DNA from: Wenxinia saemankumensis
GTDB lineage: Bacteria > Pseudomonadota > Alphaproteobacteria > Rhodobacterales > Rhodobacteraceae
NCBI RefSeq assembly: GCF_900141735.1
Contig: NZ_FQYO01000001.1
Location: 248,001 to 312,000, forward strand
Length of the DNA: 64,000 nucleotides
Direction of reading: 5' to 3'
Part shown: in pieces, positions 1 through 9,873 of the stretch
Layout: every line of letters begins with the position of its first letter
How positions within the stretch are numbered: position 1 is the stretch's first letter
Notes under the pieces: generated by a model
Databases searched by the model: none
Told to the model about the DNA's origin: nothing
What the model saw: only the letters and a program-made list of their open reading frames with translations
Position numbers and translations under genes: made by a program

Positions 1-123
1 GGCGAGCAGCTGGACGTAGAAGGGCAGCCGCGCGAAACGCGTCAGATGCCGAACGCGCTGCCGCGTCCGGGGCCGGACCGCGGGCGGCGGGGCGGAGGAG
101 TCGAGGCCGGTCGGCTCCAGCAT
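1..123 (-). CDS. trkH: Probable TrkH potassium transporter, N-terminal fragment
   Basis: The first 41 codons of a gene that runs off the left edge. The frame opens with ATG four bases after the trkA stop, and the readable part is a basic, proline-rich cytoplasmic leader ending in LPFYVQLLA, which looks like the start of a first membrane helix. TrkH is the membrane-embedded K+ channel subunit gated by TrkA, and the pair is often adjacent, so position is the main argument. No transporter motif lies inside the window; another small membrane protein is possible. Confidence 0.5.
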   Translation of the reverse strand, partial: MLEPTGLDSSAPPPAVRPRTRQRVRHLTRFARLPFYVQLLA

Positions 124-127
124 GGCG

Positions 128-1504
128 TCAGAAGTAGTCGATCGAGACCTGAAGCAGGCGCTCGACCTCGTTCACATCGCCGCTGAGGGCGAAGAGCGCG
201 ATCACGTCGCCCTCCTCGATCCGCGTGGCGCCCTCGGGCTTGACCACCTTGTCGCCCTTGAGGATGCCGCCCACCAGCACGCCCTCGGGGAAGGCGATGT
301 CGCGCACCGTCTTGCCCGCGATGGGCGAGGTGCCGAGGACCTGCGCCTCGATCAGTTCGGCCTCGGCGTCGCCGATGGAATAGACGCCGCGTACCCGGCC
401 GTGCCGGACATGGCGCAGGATCGAGGACACCGTCACCGCGCGGGGGTTGATATAGGCGTCGATGTCGAGCTGCCCCATCAGCGAGACCAGCGTGGGATCG
501 TTGGTCAGCGCGATCGACATCCGCGCGCCCATCCCCTTGGCCCGGACGGCGGCGAGCAGGTTCGTCTTGTCGTCGTCGGTCAGCGTCAGGACCGCGTCGG
601 CATTGCCGATCCCCGCCTCCTCCAGCACGTCGGCGTCGAGCCCGTCGCCGTTCAGCACGATGGTGCGGTCCAGCGCGTCGGCCGCCCGCTCGGCAAAGGC
701 GCGGGACTTCTCGATCACCTTGACCCGCACGCGTTCGGTCCGGCTCTCCAGCTGGCGGGCGACGCCGAGGCCGACATTGCCGCCGCCGATGATGACGACC
801 CGTTCGGGCCGCTTCTGCCGCTTGCCGAAGATCTCGATCGTGCGGCCCATGTCCTCGGTCACGCAGAAGACGTAGACCTCGTCGCCCACGAAGATCTGGT
901 CGTTCGATTCCGGGGCGAAGAGCTGGCCCTCGCGCCGCACGCCGACGACGATGGCGCGCAGCGTCGAGAACAGGTCGGTCAGCTGGCGCAGCGGCGTGTT
1001 CACGATCGGGCAATCCGCGTCGATCGCGATGCCGAGGAGCTGCGCCTTGCCGTCGAAGAAACTCTCTGTGTCGAAGGTCGCGGGCGCGGCGAGGCGCTGC
1101 AGCGCGGCCTCGGCCACCTCGGTCTCGGGCGAGATGACGACGTCGATCGGCAGGTGATCGGCGCGGAAGAGGTCGGAATAGATCGCCTCGAGATAGGATT
1201 TCGCCCGAAGCCGCGCGATCTTGCGCCGGATCGAGAAGACGGAATGGGCCACCTGGCAGGTGACCATGTTCACCTCGTCCGAATGGGTGGCCGCGATGAT
1301 CATGTCGGCGTCGCGCGCCCCCGCGCGTTCCAGCACGTCGGGATAGCTCGCATGGCCGGTGATCCCGCTCACGTCGAGGCTGTCGGTGGCGCGGCGCACG
1401 AGGTCGGGATTGTTGTCCACGACCGTGACGTCGTTGCGCTCGCCCGACAGGTGCCGGGCGATCTGCCAGCCGACCTGCCCCGCGCCGCAGATGATGACCT
1501 TCAT
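128..1504 (-). CDS. trkA: Trk potassium uptake system regulatory subunit TrkA
   Basis: 458 residues, the usual TrkA length. TrkA is the cytoplasmic NAD(H)-binding ring that gates the TrkH channel. Two RCK halves are visible: the first has the Rossmann motif GAGQVG at residues 7-12, the second GGGNVG near residue 240; each is followed by a TrkA-C type ligand-binding region (about 150-225 and 375-455). The gene follows ntrX and an alpha/beta hydrolase, the order seen in Rhodobacter-type genomes where trkA closes the ntr cluster. A 55-base gap separates it from the hydrolase, so it may be cotranscribed. Confidence 0.95.
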   Translation of the reverse strand: MKVIICGAGQVGWQIARHLSGERNDVTVVDNNPDLVRRATDSLDVSGITGHASYPDVLERAGARDADMIIAATHSDEVNMVTCQVAHSVFSIRRKIARLRAKSYLEAIYSDLFRADHLPIDVVISPETEVAEAALQRLAAPATFDTESFFDGKAQLLGIAIDADCPIVNTPLRQLTDLFSTLRAIVVGVRREGQLFAPESNDQIFVGDEVYVFCVTEDMGRTIEIFGKRQKRPERVVIIGGGNVGLGVARQLESRTERVRVKVIEKSRAFAERAADALDRTIVLNGDGLDADVLEEAGIGNADAVLTLTDDDKTNLLAAVRAKGMGARMSIALTNDPTLVSLMGQLDIDAYINPRAVTVSSILRHVRHGRVRGVYSIGDAEAELIEAQVLGTSPIAGKTVRDIAFPEGVLVGGILKGDKVVKPEGATRIEEGDVIALFALSGDVNEVERLLQVSIDYF

Positions 1505-1559
1505 CGCCGCTCTTCCGTGGTTTCGCGTCCGGCCGGTGTGGCAGAGCCCCGCGGGGCGG

Positions 1560-2453
1560 TCAACGCGCGCCTGCCCCCGGCGCCGCAGCGTCGGACCCCG
1601 TCACGGGCGCATCGAGGAAGTCGCGGATCTCGCGCGAGACGCGCCCGGGACAGTCGCGCGGCGGCCAGTGGCCCGAACGCAGGACGACCAGCCGGGCGCC
1701 CGGGATGGCGGCCGTTGCCGCGCGGGCGTGGCGCAGCGGGACCAGCGGGTCGCGGGCCCCGTGGATGAACAGCGCGGGCCGCGTCAGGCCCGGCAGGCGC
1801 GCGGTCAAGTCGCCCCGCAGCCCGCGTCCCTGCCCGGCCAGCTCGCCGGCGAGGAAGGCACCGAAGCTGCGGCGCTCCGCCTGCTCGGCGGCGACCTCGC
1901 GGATCTCGGCGACCACGTCCCGCGGCACGGTCCAGGGGCGGCTGACGGCCATGAAGAGGCCCGCCCGCACCGCCAGCGCGCTGCCGGCGGCCGCGTGGTA
2001 GAAGGCGAGCCGCGTCTCGGACCGAGCGAGACGCCGGGCGGCGGCGTCGAAGGGCAGCCGCCCGGTCAGCCCGTAGGAGGCGACGGGAACGAGGCGCCGC
2101 ACCCGCTCCGGCGCGTCGAGGGCGAGGCGCAGCGCCATGCCGCCGCCCATCGACAGGCCCGCGACGTCGATGCGGGGCAGGCCCAGATGATCGAGGAACT
2201 TCCGAAGCCAGTCCGTCAGGTCGCCCAGATCGTGCGGCCGGCCGAACCCGTCCGTGCCGCCATAGCCCGGCAGATCGGGCGCGATCAGCCGCCTTTCGGC
2301 GGCGAGGCGGTCGATCACCGCCCCCCAGCTGAGGTCGGCGCGGTCGAAGCCGCCGCCATGCAGCAGCACCAGCGGCGGGCCCGCGCCCTCCGGCCCCGCC
2401 TCGACCCAGGCGGCGGCGCGGCCCCCGACCGTCGCCCTCCGGCGCGGCCTCAG
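1560..2453 (-). CDS. Alpha/beta fold hydrolase, start uncertain (possible CTG)
   Basis: About 297 residues. An alpha/beta hydrolase of unknown substrate: oxyanion-hole motif LLHGGG near residue 30, nucleophile elbow GLSMGGG with the serine near 102, a likely catalytic Asp in HGARDPLVP near 233 and His in SGHWPP near 260. The reading frame is open far upstream, but only as a shadow of ntrX. No in-frame ATG, GTG or TTG exists between the ntrX stop and the first beta strand; the best candidate is a CTG overlapping the ntrX stop (CTGA) and preceded by GAGGAGG. It is therefore probably translationally coupled to ntrX. ACG a few codons later is an alternative. Confidence 0.8.
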   Translation of the reverse strand: MRPRRRATVGGRAAAWVEAGPEGAGPPLVLLHGGGFDRADLSWGAVIDRLAAERRLIAPDLPGYGGTDGFGRPHDLGDLTDWLRKFLDHLGLPRIDVAGLSMGGGMALRLALDAPERVRRLVPVASYGLTGRLPFDAAARRLARSETRLAFYHAAAGSALAVRAGLFMAVSRPWTVPRDVVAEIREVAAEQAERRSFGAFLAGELAGQGRGLRGDLTARLPGLTRPALFIHGARDPLVPLRHARAATAAIPGARLVVLRSGHWPPRDCPGRVSREIRDFLDAPVTGSDAAAPGAGAR

Positions 2454-3853
2454 ACCGCCTCCTCGTCGAGATAGGCCATCCGCGTGCCGCCCTTGGCGCC
2501 GGTCACCACGCCCAGCGACTTGAGCTTGCGGTGCAGCGCCGACCGCTCCATCCCGACGAAGGCCGCGGTGCGCGAGATGTTGCCCCCGAACCGGTTGATC
2601 TGGCTGAGGAGGTATTCCCGCTCGAACGCCTCGCGCGCCTCTCGCAGCGGCATCGTGGCGAGCGAGCCGGACAGCACCACGCGCCCCTCCTCGCCCGCCG
2701 TCTCCTCCATCGAGGGCAGCTCGCGCGCGGTGATGTCGCCGCCCCCCTCGCCCAGGATCAGCACCCGCTCGATCACGTTGCGCAGCTGGCGCACGTTGCC
2801 GGGCCAGACCATCGTCTGCAGCAGCGCGCGGGCATCGTCGGCCAGCCGGCGCAGCGGCAGGCCCTGTCCACGGTTGAACTCGCCGAGGAAGTGCTCGGCC
2901 AGCAGCGGAATGTCCTCGCGCCGGTCGTCGAGGCCGGGGACCGCGACCGGGACCACGTTCAGGCGGTGATAGAGTTCGTGCCGGAACCGGCCCGCCTCGA
3001 TCTCGGACGGCAGGTCGCGGATGGTCGAGGAGATGACGCGCAGGTCGACCTGCACCTTCTCGGTCCCGCCGAGGCGCTGGAAGCGCTGGTCGACGAGGAC
3101 CCGCAGGATCTTGGACTGGGTGCCGAGCGGCATGTCCGCGATCTCGTCGAAATAGAGGACGCCGCCATCCGCCTGCTCCAGCAGGCCCTTCTCGACGCCC
3201 TTGCCGGCGCTCTCGCGGCCGAACAGCACCTCCTCCATCCGGTCGGGCTCGATCGTCGCGGACGAGACGGTGACGAAGGGCCCGCCGGCGCGGGTCGAGT
3301 TGCGGTGGATGTAGCGGGCCGCCGTCTCCTTGCCTGCGCCGGGGCCGCCGGTCAGCAGGATCCGGCTGTTGGTCTTGGCCACCTTGTCGAGCTGTCCGCG
3401 CAGCGACTTGAACGACACGCTCTCGCCCAGGAACTCGGTCGGGCCGGTATCGCCGCGCCGCAGCTCCTGGTTCTCGCGCCGCAGGTTCGACGTCTCCATC
3501 GCGCGGCGGATCACCACCATCAGCTGGTCTATGTTGAACGGCTTCTCGATGTAGTCGTAGGCGCCGAGCTTGATCGCCGCGACGGCCGCCTCGATCGAGC
3601 CATGGCCCGAGATGATGACGATCGGGATCTCGGGATGGTCGCGCTTGACCGCCTTGAGGATGTCGATCCCGTCCATCCGGCTGTCCTTGAGCCAGACATC
3701 GAGGATCATGAGCGAGGGCTTCTCGGCCGCGATCTCGTTCATGCATTGATCCGACGTGCCGGCGAGGCGCGTCGTGTAGCCCTCGTCCTTCAGGATGTCC
3801 GAGATCAGCTCGCGGATGTCCCGCTCGTCGTCGGTGATCAGGATGTCGCCCAT
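2450..3853 (-). CDS. ntrX: Nitrogen-assimilation response regulator NtrX
   Basis: 467 residues. Receiver domain (1-120) with phosphoacceptor Asp near 52 in MILDVWL and conserved Lys near 104 in IEKPF; AAA+ domain (about 140-380) with Walker A GGPGAGKE near 168 and Walker B-like LYFDE; Fis-type helix-turn-helix at the C-terminus (about 420-455). NtrX is the partner of the membrane kinase NtrY, encoded immediately upstream. The place where sigma-54 activators carry GAFTGA reads LFGRESAGKG, so contact with sigma-54 polymerase is not expected. This matches the known situation in Rhodobacter, where NtrC-type proteins can act with sigma-70. A ribosome site GAGAGGT precedes the ATG. Confidence 0.95.
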   Translation of the reverse strand: MGDILITDDERDIRELISDILKDEGYTTRLAGTSDQCMNEIAAEKPSLMILDVWLKDSRMDGIDILKAVKRDHPEIPIVIISGHGSIEAAVAAIKLGAYDYIEKPFNIDQLMVVIRRAMETSNLRRENQELRRGDTGPTEFLGESVSFKSLRGQLDKVAKTNSRILLTGGPGAGKETAARYIHRNSTRAGGPFVTVSSATIEPDRMEEVLFGRESAGKGVEKGLLEQADGGVLYFDEIADMPLGTQSKILRVLVDQRFQRLGGTEKVQVDLRVISSTIRDLPSEIEAGRFRHELYHRLNVVPVAVPGLDDRREDIPLLAEHFLGEFNRGQGLPLRRLADDARALLQTMVWPGNVRQLRNVIERVLILGEGGGDITARELPSMEETAGEEGRVVLSGSLATMPLREAREAFEREYLLSQINRFGGNISRTAAFVGMERSALHRKLKSLGVVTGAKGGTRMAYLDEEAV

Positions 3854-3880
3854 GTCGTCACTACCTCTCGTTATTATGGC

Positions 3881-6172
3881 TTATGCGGCGCTCGTCTCGG
3901 CCTCGGGTGCGAGGACCTGCGCCAGCGGCAGGCGGATCACCGCCCGCGCCCCCCGGTGCATGTCGCCGCCTTCCGCCCCGAAGGCCTCGGCATCCTCGAG
4001 GACGAGCGTGCCGCCGTGTTCCTCGATGATCTTCTTCACGATGGGCAGGCCGAGGCCGGTGCCCTTGGCGCGGGTCGTCACGTAGGGCTCGAAGAGCCGC
4101 GCCCGGTCCTCGGGCAGGCCGATGCCGTTGTCCTCGATCGCGATCTCGGCCTCGCTCGGTCCCGTGCTCATGGTGACGCGGATGCGGGGGACGTAGCCCT
4201 CGGGCGCGCCGGCCTCGATCCGGCTCTCGGTCGCCTCGCCCGCGTTCTTGATGAGGTTGGTCAGCGCCTGGCTGATCATGCCGCTGTCGAGATCGGCCCA
4301 GGCCGGACCCTCGGGCACGCGGCTGTCGAAGGCCACCTCGGGCTGGCCGGCCTCCTGCAGCGCGACCGCGTCCCGCAGGATCTCGGCCAGGTCGCCGCGC
4401 ATCCGGTCGGGCTCGGGCATCCGGGCGAACTTGCTGAACTCGTCGACGATGCGGCGCAGGTCGTTGGTCTGGCGCACGATCACGTCGGTCATCTGGTCGA
4501 GCTTGTCGGCCTCACTCACCTCGGGGCGGAACTTGCGCTTGATCCGTTCGGCGCTCAGCTGGATCGGGGTGAGGGGGTTCTTGATCTCGTGCGCGATGCG
4601 GCGCGCCACGTCGCCCCATGCGGCCATGCGCTGCGCGCTCACGAGGTCGGTCACGTCGTCGAAGGCCACAACGTAGCCCTCGAGCTCGCCATCCTCGGCC
4701 ATGCGCTGGCTCATCCGCACCAGCAGGCTCTCCTGCTTGCCGCCGCGGACGAGGTTCACCTGCTCCTGCACCACCTCCCGCGCCTCGGTCCGCAGCTGCT
4801 CGAACAGGGCGGCGAATTCGGGGACGGCGACGGAAAGGGCCATGTCCTCCTGCGCCTCGCCCACATAGAGCAGCCGCCGGGCCGAGCGGTTGGCGAAGGT
4901 CACGCGCCCGCTCTCGTCGAGTCCGACCACGCCCGAGGTCACCGAGGACAGCACGCTGTCGAAGAGCCGCCGGCGCCGCTCGATCTGGGCGGCGCTGTCG
5001 ATCAGGGTCTGGCGCTGGGCGCGGATCTGGGCGGTCATCGCGTTGAAGTCGCGGCCGAGCTGGGCGATCTCGTCGTCGCCCTCCTCCTCGATCACGCGCA
5101 CGTCCAGATCCCCGGCCCCGACCCGCTGGCTGGCGCTGACGAGCCGCCCGACGGGGCGCGACAGCCGTTCGGCGAACCACAGGCCCAGCCAGGTCGCGGC
5201 GAGGATCAGCAGCGCCGCGAACCCCATGTAGAGCAGGCCGAACTCGAAAAGCAGCCGGCCCCGGTCCGCCTCGAGCTGCTCGTAGAGGGCGACCGTCTCC
5301 TGCGTGTCGTCCAGCAGGCCGAGGATCTCGCCGTCGACCTCGCGGCTGACCCAGAGATAGCGGTCGACGAAGCTGTCCAGCGGCAGGAGGGCGCGGAACT
5401 CGTTGTTGTCCCAGTCCTCGACGATGGCGAGGCCGCCGCCCTCGACCTCGGCGAACAGCCCCTCCGGCGGGCGCTCGTAATCGAACTCGTAGGACCGGGC
5501 GCCGCGGACGCGGATCGCGCCGGTCCCGTCGATGACGAAGACCTCGGACAGGTCGCGCTGGATCTGCCCCTCCATCCGGCCGAGCGCCTGCCGCAGCTCG
5601 CCCTCGGACATGAAGAAGTTCTCGCGCCGCGCCTCGTCCAGCTGCTGGGCCAGCGCGCGGGCATCGCGGGTCAGCTCGACACGGTGCTCCTCCTCGTAGG
5701 CCTGCGCGGCGGCGAGCGAGCTGCCGACGACGTTGCGGACCCGGTCCGAGAACCAGCCCTCGAGCCCGACATTGATCGTCAGGACCGAGAAGACGGCGAC
5801 GGTGACGGTCGGGATCAGCGCCAGCAGCGCGAAGGCGCCGGTCAGCCGCAGGTGCAGGCGCGAGCCGGCCGAGCGGGCACGGCGGGCCGCGATCATCTGC
5901 GCCACCCGGCGCAGCACCATCGCGGCGACGACCGAGACGTAGACGAAATCCCCGAGGAGGACGATCCGCAGCATCGGCGCCGTCGAGCCCTGGTCGAGCG
6001 GGCCCAACACGAACCAGGTCGCGGCCGCGAGTATCGGGCCCAACACCACGAGGGCGAGGGTGAAGAAGGTCTGCGTCCGCCGCTGGCGGCGCCAGCGGTC
6101 GATCCGGGTCAGGGTGTGACCCGGCCGGATATAGGACGACAGCCCACCGCTGGTGGGTGTTCGGGGCCGCAT
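3881..6172 (-). CDS. ntrY: Nitrogen-regulation membrane histidine kinase NtrY
   Basis: 763 residues. The N-terminal third has membrane segments near 37-57, 68-90 and 112-137, then a periplasmic region of about 170 residues and another helix near 312-335, followed by HAMP (about 335-390), PAS (about 400-510), a HisKA motif [11 protein letters not shown] with the phosphorylated His near 527, and a HATPase with NLIKNAGEA and GTGLGLPIVKKI. It is the sensor of the NtrYX pair, which in alphaproteobacteria responds to nitrogen and redox or oxygen status. ntrX follows after 27 bases. The 110-base gap to ntrC upstream suggests its own promoter or processing site. Confidence 0.95.
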   Translation of the reverse strand: MRPRTPTSGGLSSYIRPGHTLTRIDRWRRQRRTQTFFTLALVVLGPILAAATWFVLGPLDQGSTAPMLRIVLLGDFVYVSVVAAMVLRRVAQMIAARRARSAGSRLHLRLTGAFALLALIPTVTVAVFSVLTINVGLEGWFSDRVRNVVGSSLAAAQAYEEEHRVELTRDARALAQQLDEARRENFFMSEGELRQALGRMEGQIQRDLSEVFVIDGTGAIRVRGARSYEFDYERPPEGLFAEVEGGGLAIVEDWDNNEFRALLPLDSFVDRYLWVSREVDGEILGLLDDTQETVALYEQLEADRGRLLFEFGLLYMGFAALLILAATWLGLWFAERLSRPVGRLVSASQRVGAGDLDVRVIEEEGDDEIAQLGRDFNAMTAQIRAQRQTLIDSAAQIERRRRLFDSVLSSVTSGVVGLDESGRVTFANRSARRLLYVGEAQEDMALSVAVPEFAALFEQLRTEAREVVQEQVNLVRGGKQESLLVRMSQRMAEDGELEGYVVAFDDVTDLVSAQRMAAWGDVARRIAHEIKNPLTPIQLSAERIKRKFRPEVSEADKLDQMTDVIVRQTNDLRRIVDEFSKFARMPEPDRMRGDLAEILRDAVALQEAGQPEVAFDSRVPEGPAWADLDSGMISQALTNLIKNAGEATESRIEAGAPEGYVPRIRVTMSTGPSEAEIAIEDNGIGLPEDRARLFEPYVTTRAKGTGLGLPIVKKIIEEHGGTLVLEDAEAFGAEGGDMHRGARAVIRLPLAQVLAPEAETSAA

Positions 6173-6208
6173 GCGAGCTTCCCGCCTGGATGATCTACCG
6201 CTCTTCGT

Positions 6209-6224
6209 GCCGGGTTGCCCCGGC
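6209..6224. other. Small hairpin between ntrC and ntrY
   Basis: A perfect 6-bp inverted repeat GCCGGG/CCCGGC with a 4-base loop that reads GCAA (a GNRA tetraloop) on the transcribed minus strand. It lies in the 111-base ntrC-ntrY gap. There is no T-tract, so it may be an RNA processing or stability element rather than a terminator. Confidence 0.35.
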
Positions 6225-6283
6225 GGCCGTTTCTTGTCGGTGCGGGCGGACTATGCCCCCCGCGCCACGGCTCTGTTGCGGTT

Positions 6284-7654
6284 TTACATCAACTTGCGGC
6301 GGCGTGTCACCTGAATATCGAGGTCGGTGATCTTTTTTCTGAGCGTATTGCGGTTGATGCCCAGCAGGTCCGCGCATTTGGCCTGGTTGCCCCCCGTCGC
6401 GTCGAGCGCGATCTCGATCAGAGGCATCTCGATCTCCTTCAGGATTCGCTGGTAGAGGCCGGGCGGCGGCAGCGCGCCGCCATGCAGGTCGAAATACCGT
6501 TTGAGGTGCTTGGCGACAGAGGCCGAGAGCTTCTCGCCCGGCTGGCCGCCCTTCAGCGGCTCCATCGCGGGCTGCGAGCCGAGCACGGCCTCGATCTCGG
6601 GCCGGGTGATCTCCTCCTCCGGGGCCGTCGCGACGAGACGGCGGACCGTATGCTCCAGCTGGCGCACGTTGCCGGGCCAGGAATAGGCCCGCACGAGGTC
6701 GAGCGCGGGCCGCGAGAAGCGGCGCAGCGGAAAGCCGTCGCGCTCGGCCCGGGCGAGGAAATGGTCCGCCAGCAGCGGGATGTCGTCCACCCGTTCGCGC
6801 AGCGACGGAACCGACAGGGTGACGCCCGACAGGCGGTAGAACAGGTCCTGCCGGAAGCTGCCCTCCTCGATCAGGGCGTTCAGGTCGCCCTGCGAGGTGG
6901 CCATGACGCGCGGCCCACCGTCGCCGAGCGCGTCGAGCATCCGCACCACGCGGGCCTGCGCCTCGGCGCCCAGATCGCCCACCTCGTCGAACAGGATCGA
7001 CCCGCCCCGCGCCCGCCCGACGACGCCGGACGGGCCGTCCGCCCCGGCGAGGTCCGCGGCCGAGACGGTGACGAAAGGCATCGCCCGCCGGTCCGAGAAA
7101 TCGTGGATCGCGCGCGCGATCAGCGACTTGCCGGTCCCGCTCTCGCCGGTGATCAGCACGGGCAGCGGCGTGTTCATCACGCGCGCGACCAGCCGGTAGA
7201 GCTGCTGCATCGCCGGGGTGCGCCCGACCAGCGGCAGATCGCCCGCCTCGGCCGCCGGCTCGGGCTTGGCGCCCGGCTGGACCGGGCGGCGCTTCACCTC
7301 CAGCGCGCGGGCCGCCCGCTTCATCAGGTCGGGCAGGTCGAAGGGCTTGGGCAGGTAGTCGTAGGCCTCCTTCTCGGCCGCCTGGATCGCCGTCATGATC
7401 GTGTTCTGCGCGCTGATGACGATGACCGGCAGGCCCGGCCGCGCCTCGGCGATCTTGGGCAGCTGGTCCAGTCCGTTGCCGTCGGGCATGACCACGTCCG
7501 AGATCACGAGGTCGCCCTTCCCCTCGTCCACCCAGCGCATCAGCGTCACCAGGCTGGACGTGGCATGCACCTTGCAGCCGGCGCGCGTCAGCGCCTGCGT
7601 CAGAACGGTGCGGATCGTGCGGTCGTCGTCGGCGACGAGGATCGTGCCGTCCAT
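6284..7654 (-). CDS. ntrC: Nitrogen-regulation response regulator NtrC (NifR1 type)
   Basis: 456 residues. Receiver domain with phosphoacceptor Asp53 ([10 protein letters not shown]), AAA+ domain with Walker A GESGTGKS near 172 and Walker B ILFDEVGD, and a Fis-type DNA-binding helix-turn-helix at the end (NRNTLRKKI). It controls nitrogen assimilation genes when phosphorylated by NtrB. The ATP-binding core is shortened: the stretch where GAFTGA should sit reads [13 protein letters not shown]. Rhodobacter capsulatus NtrC likewise lacks this loop and activates sigma-70 polymerase. The start ATG overlaps the ntrB stop by one base (TGATG). Confidence 0.95.
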   Translation of the reverse strand: MDGTILVADDDRTIRTVLTQALTRAGCKVHATSSLVTLMRWVDEGKGDLVISDVVMPDGNGLDQLPKIAEARPGLPVIVISAQNTIMTAIQAAEKEAYDYLPKPFDLPDLMKRAARALEVKRRPVQPGAKPEPAAEAGDLPLVGRTPAMQQLYRLVARVMNTPLPVLITGESGTGKSLIARAIHDFSDRRAMPFVTVSAADLAGADGPSGVVGRARGGSILFDEVGDLGAEAQARVVRMLDALGDGGPRVMATSQGDLNALIEEGSFRQDLFYRLSGVTLSVPSLRERVDDIPLLADHFLARAERDGFPLRRFSRPALDLVRAYSWPGNVRQLEHTVRRLVATAPEEEITRPEIEAVLGSQPAMEPLKGGQPGEKLSASVAKHLKRYFDLHGGALPPPGLYQRILKEIEMPLIEIALDATGGNQAKCADLLGINRNTLRKKITDLDIQVTRRRKLM

Positions 7655-8769
7655 CAGGTCTCTCCTGTTGTCATGTCGCCCTCGCCGGGCGCCTCTTTCG
7701 GCGCGCGCGGCAGGGAAATCCGGAAGACGGTGCGGCCCGGCGCGCTGTCGACGCCGATCCAGCCGCCCATGCCGCCGATCAGCTTGGCCACCAGCGCGAG
7801 GCCGAGCCCGGTGCCGTTCTCGCGGCCCGAGACGAAGGGCTCGAACACGTCCCCCGCGATGTCGGGCGGCAGGCCGGGGCCGTTGTCGATCACCTCGACC
7901 TGCAGCGGCAGCTGGGCGCGCGTGCCGTCCGCGCGCACCACCTGGAGCGAGCTGTCGTAGAAGGTCCGCAGCCGGATCGACCCGCCCTTCGCGCCGGCCT
8001 CGGCCGCGTTCTTGACGAGGTTGAGGAAGACCTGCGTCAGCTGGTCCGCATCGGCGAGCGTCTGGGGCAGCGAGGGGTCGTAATCCTCGACGATCATCAT
8101 GTGCCGCGCGAACCCGACCGAGGCCGAGGCCCGCGCCCGGTCGAGCACGTCGTGCAGGTTCACCGGCCGCAGCACCGGCGGCGAGAGGTTGCCGAACTCC
8201 TCCACCTGCTCGAGCAGCTTCACGATGCGCCGGCATTCGTCGACGATGAGGTCGGTCAGCTCGCGGTCGCCCCCCTCGAGGTTCATGCTCAGCAGCTGCG
8301 CCGCCCCGGTGATCCCGGCCAGCGGGTTCTTGATCTCGTGGGCCAGCATCTCGGACATGCCGATGGCCGAGCGCGCGGCCTTCAGCGTGACCGCGTTCTG
8401 GCTCATCCGGCTGGCCACGTCGCGGGGCGAGATCATCATCAGCATCGTGTCGGTGCCCTGCAGCGGCGCGACCTGGATGTTGCACTGCACGGGCGCCCGC
8501 TCGACCGAACCGATGTCGATGTCGTTCACGATCAGCGAGGTGCCCCTCGCCCGGGCGCGCATCAGCGGCTCCTGCAGGGGGCCGCCGATCGTGACCCGCT
8601 CCCACAGCGGGTGCCCGACCACCGCGCGGGAGGACAGGTTCAGGAAGAGTTCCGCCGCCGGGTTGAGGTCGGCGATCACCTCGCCCTCGGCGATGAGCAG
8701 CGCCGGGACCGGAAGCGCGTTCCACAGCGCCTGGTCCGGGATCCCGCCGGGCATCGCGGCGGGACTCAC
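7654..8769 (-). CDS. ntrB: Nitrogen-regulation histidine kinase NtrB
   Basis: 371 residues, no membrane segment. A PAS domain (about 10-115) precedes the HisKA box [14 protein letters not shown] with His near 145 and a HATPase domain with [10 protein letters not shown] and [15 protein letters not shown]. NtrB is the cytoplasmic kinase/phosphatase of NtrC that reads PII protein status. I chose the GTG at 8769 because it overlaps the dusB stop as GTGA; an ATG five codons later is the alternative. The dusB-ntrB-ntrC order equals the classical nifR3-ntrB-ntrC operon. Confidence 0.94.
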   Translation of the reverse strand: MSPAAMPGGIPDQALWNALPVPALLIAEGEVIADLNPAAELFLNLSSRAVVGHPLWERVTIGGPLQEPLMRARARGTSLIVNDIDIGSVERAPVQCNIQVAPLQGTDTMLMMISPRDVASRMSQNAVTLKAARSAIGMSEMLAHEIKNPLAGITGAAQLLSMNLEGGDRELTDLIVDECRRIVKLLEQVEEFGNLSPPVLRPVNLHDVLDRARASASVGFARHMMIVEDYDPSLPQTLADADQLTQVFLNLVKNAAEAGAKGGSIRLRTFYDSSLQVVRADGTRAQLPLQVEVIDNGPGLPPDIAGDVFEPFVSGRENGTGLGLALVAKLIGGMGGWIGVDSAPGRTVFRISLPRAPKEAPGEGDMTTGET

Positions 8770-9773
8770 GCGGCACGCTCCTGCGCGGCGAGCGCGTCGG
8801 GCAGCAGCGCCTGCACCTCTTCCGCCCCGCCGGTCAGCACGCGGCGCCGCAGCTCGCCCGGCGTGCCGGCCGCGTCCATGTACCAGCCCAGGTGCTTGCG
8901 CGCGACGCGGACGCCGAGCGCGCGCCCGTAGAAGGACAGGATCGCCTCGTGATGGTCCCCGACCAGCCGGGCGAGATCGCCGCCGCGCGGGATCGCGGGC
9001 GGGCGCCCGCCGCTCAACGCGGCGCCGATTTCGGCCAGCCGCCACGGCGCCCCCTGCGCCCCGCGCCCGACCATGATTCCGGCCGCCCCCGACCGGGCCA
9101 GCGCGGTGCGCGCGGTCGCGGCGTCGATGATGTCGCCGTTGGCGATGACCGGAATGCGGACCGCCTCGACCACGTCGCGGATCGCGGCCCAGTCGGCTGA
9201 CCCCTTGTAGAACTGGCAACGGGTCCGGCCGTGGATCGTGACCATCGCGACCCCCGCCCCCTCGGCCCGGCGGGCCAGCTCGGCGGCGTTGCGCTGCCCG
9301 TCGTCCCAGCCCAGCCGGGTCTTCAGCGTGACCGGCACCGACACGGCGCCGGTCACGGCGGCGATCAGCCCCTCGGCATGGTCGAGGTCGCGCATCAGGG
9401 CCGAGCCGGACCAGCCGTTCGTCACCTTCTTGGCCGGGCAGCCCATGTTGACGTCGATCACCTCGGCGCCCTGCCCCTCGGCGATGCGGGCCGCCTCGGC
9501 CATCCAGTGCGCCTCGCGGCCGGCGATCTGCACGGCCGTCCCGCCCGCGCCGAAGCCCAGCTCGGCCTTCGCGCGGATGCCGAGATGGCCCTGCACCAGC
9601 TCCTGGCTCGCGACCATCTCGGACACGACCCAGCCCGCCCCGAATCCGGCGACGAGGTTGCGGAACGGCAGGTCGGTGATTCCCGCCATCGGGGCGAGCG
9701 CGACCGGCACGCGTCCGGCGAAGGGGGCCGGCAGGTCCGGACGGAATGCTGCGGAATAAGTGGTCAAGTGCAC
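8766..9773 (-). CDS. dusB: tRNA-dihydrouridine synthase DusB (NifR3)
   Basis: 335 residues. A flavoenzyme that reduces uridines in the tRNA D-loop. The FMN-binding start [13 protein letters not shown], the active-site motif [15 protein letters not shown] with the catalytic Cys, the [11 protein letters not shown] segment, and the phosphate-binding [12 protein letters not shown] are all present. The first in-frame start is GTG at 9773. It is first in the ntr operon, and in Rhodobacter the same gene was named nifR3. The divergent gap to ispDF (192 bases) must hold its promoter. Confidence 0.95.
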   Translation of the reverse strand: MHLTTYSAAFRPDLPAPFAGRVPVALAPMAGITDLPFRNLVAGFGAGWVVSEMVASQELVQGHLGIRAKAELGFGAGGTAVQIAGREAHWMAEAARIAEGQGAEVIDVNMGCPAKKVTNGWSGSALMRDLDHAEGLIAAVTGAVSVPVTLKTRLGWDDGQRNAAELARRAEGAGVAMVTIHGRTRCQFYKGSADWAAIRDVVEAVRIPVIANGDIIDAATARTALARSGAAGIMVGRGAQGAPWRLAEIGAALSGGRPPAIPRGGDLARLVGDHHEAILSFYGRALGVRVARKHLGWYMDAAGTPGELRRRVLTGGAEEVQALLPDALAAQERAA

Positions 9774-9873
9774 AGGCCTTGGGCGTTTCTCTGGTCAGGT
9801 AAGCGAGCGCCGGGTGTGGCACAACATGGCGGCAGTGCCGCGACACCTCGTCTTCGTGCGGTGCCTAGATTTT

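Noticed and set aside
2531-6193. A 1220-codon open frame on the plus strand opposite ntrX and ntrY
   Set aside because: It is the codon-position shadow of two certain genes in a GC-rich genome; composition is His/Arg/Leu-rich without any domain.
6195-6377. 60-codon minus-strand frame in the ntrC/ntrY gap
   Set aside because: Mostly overlaps the end of ntrC in another frame and has no ribosome site.
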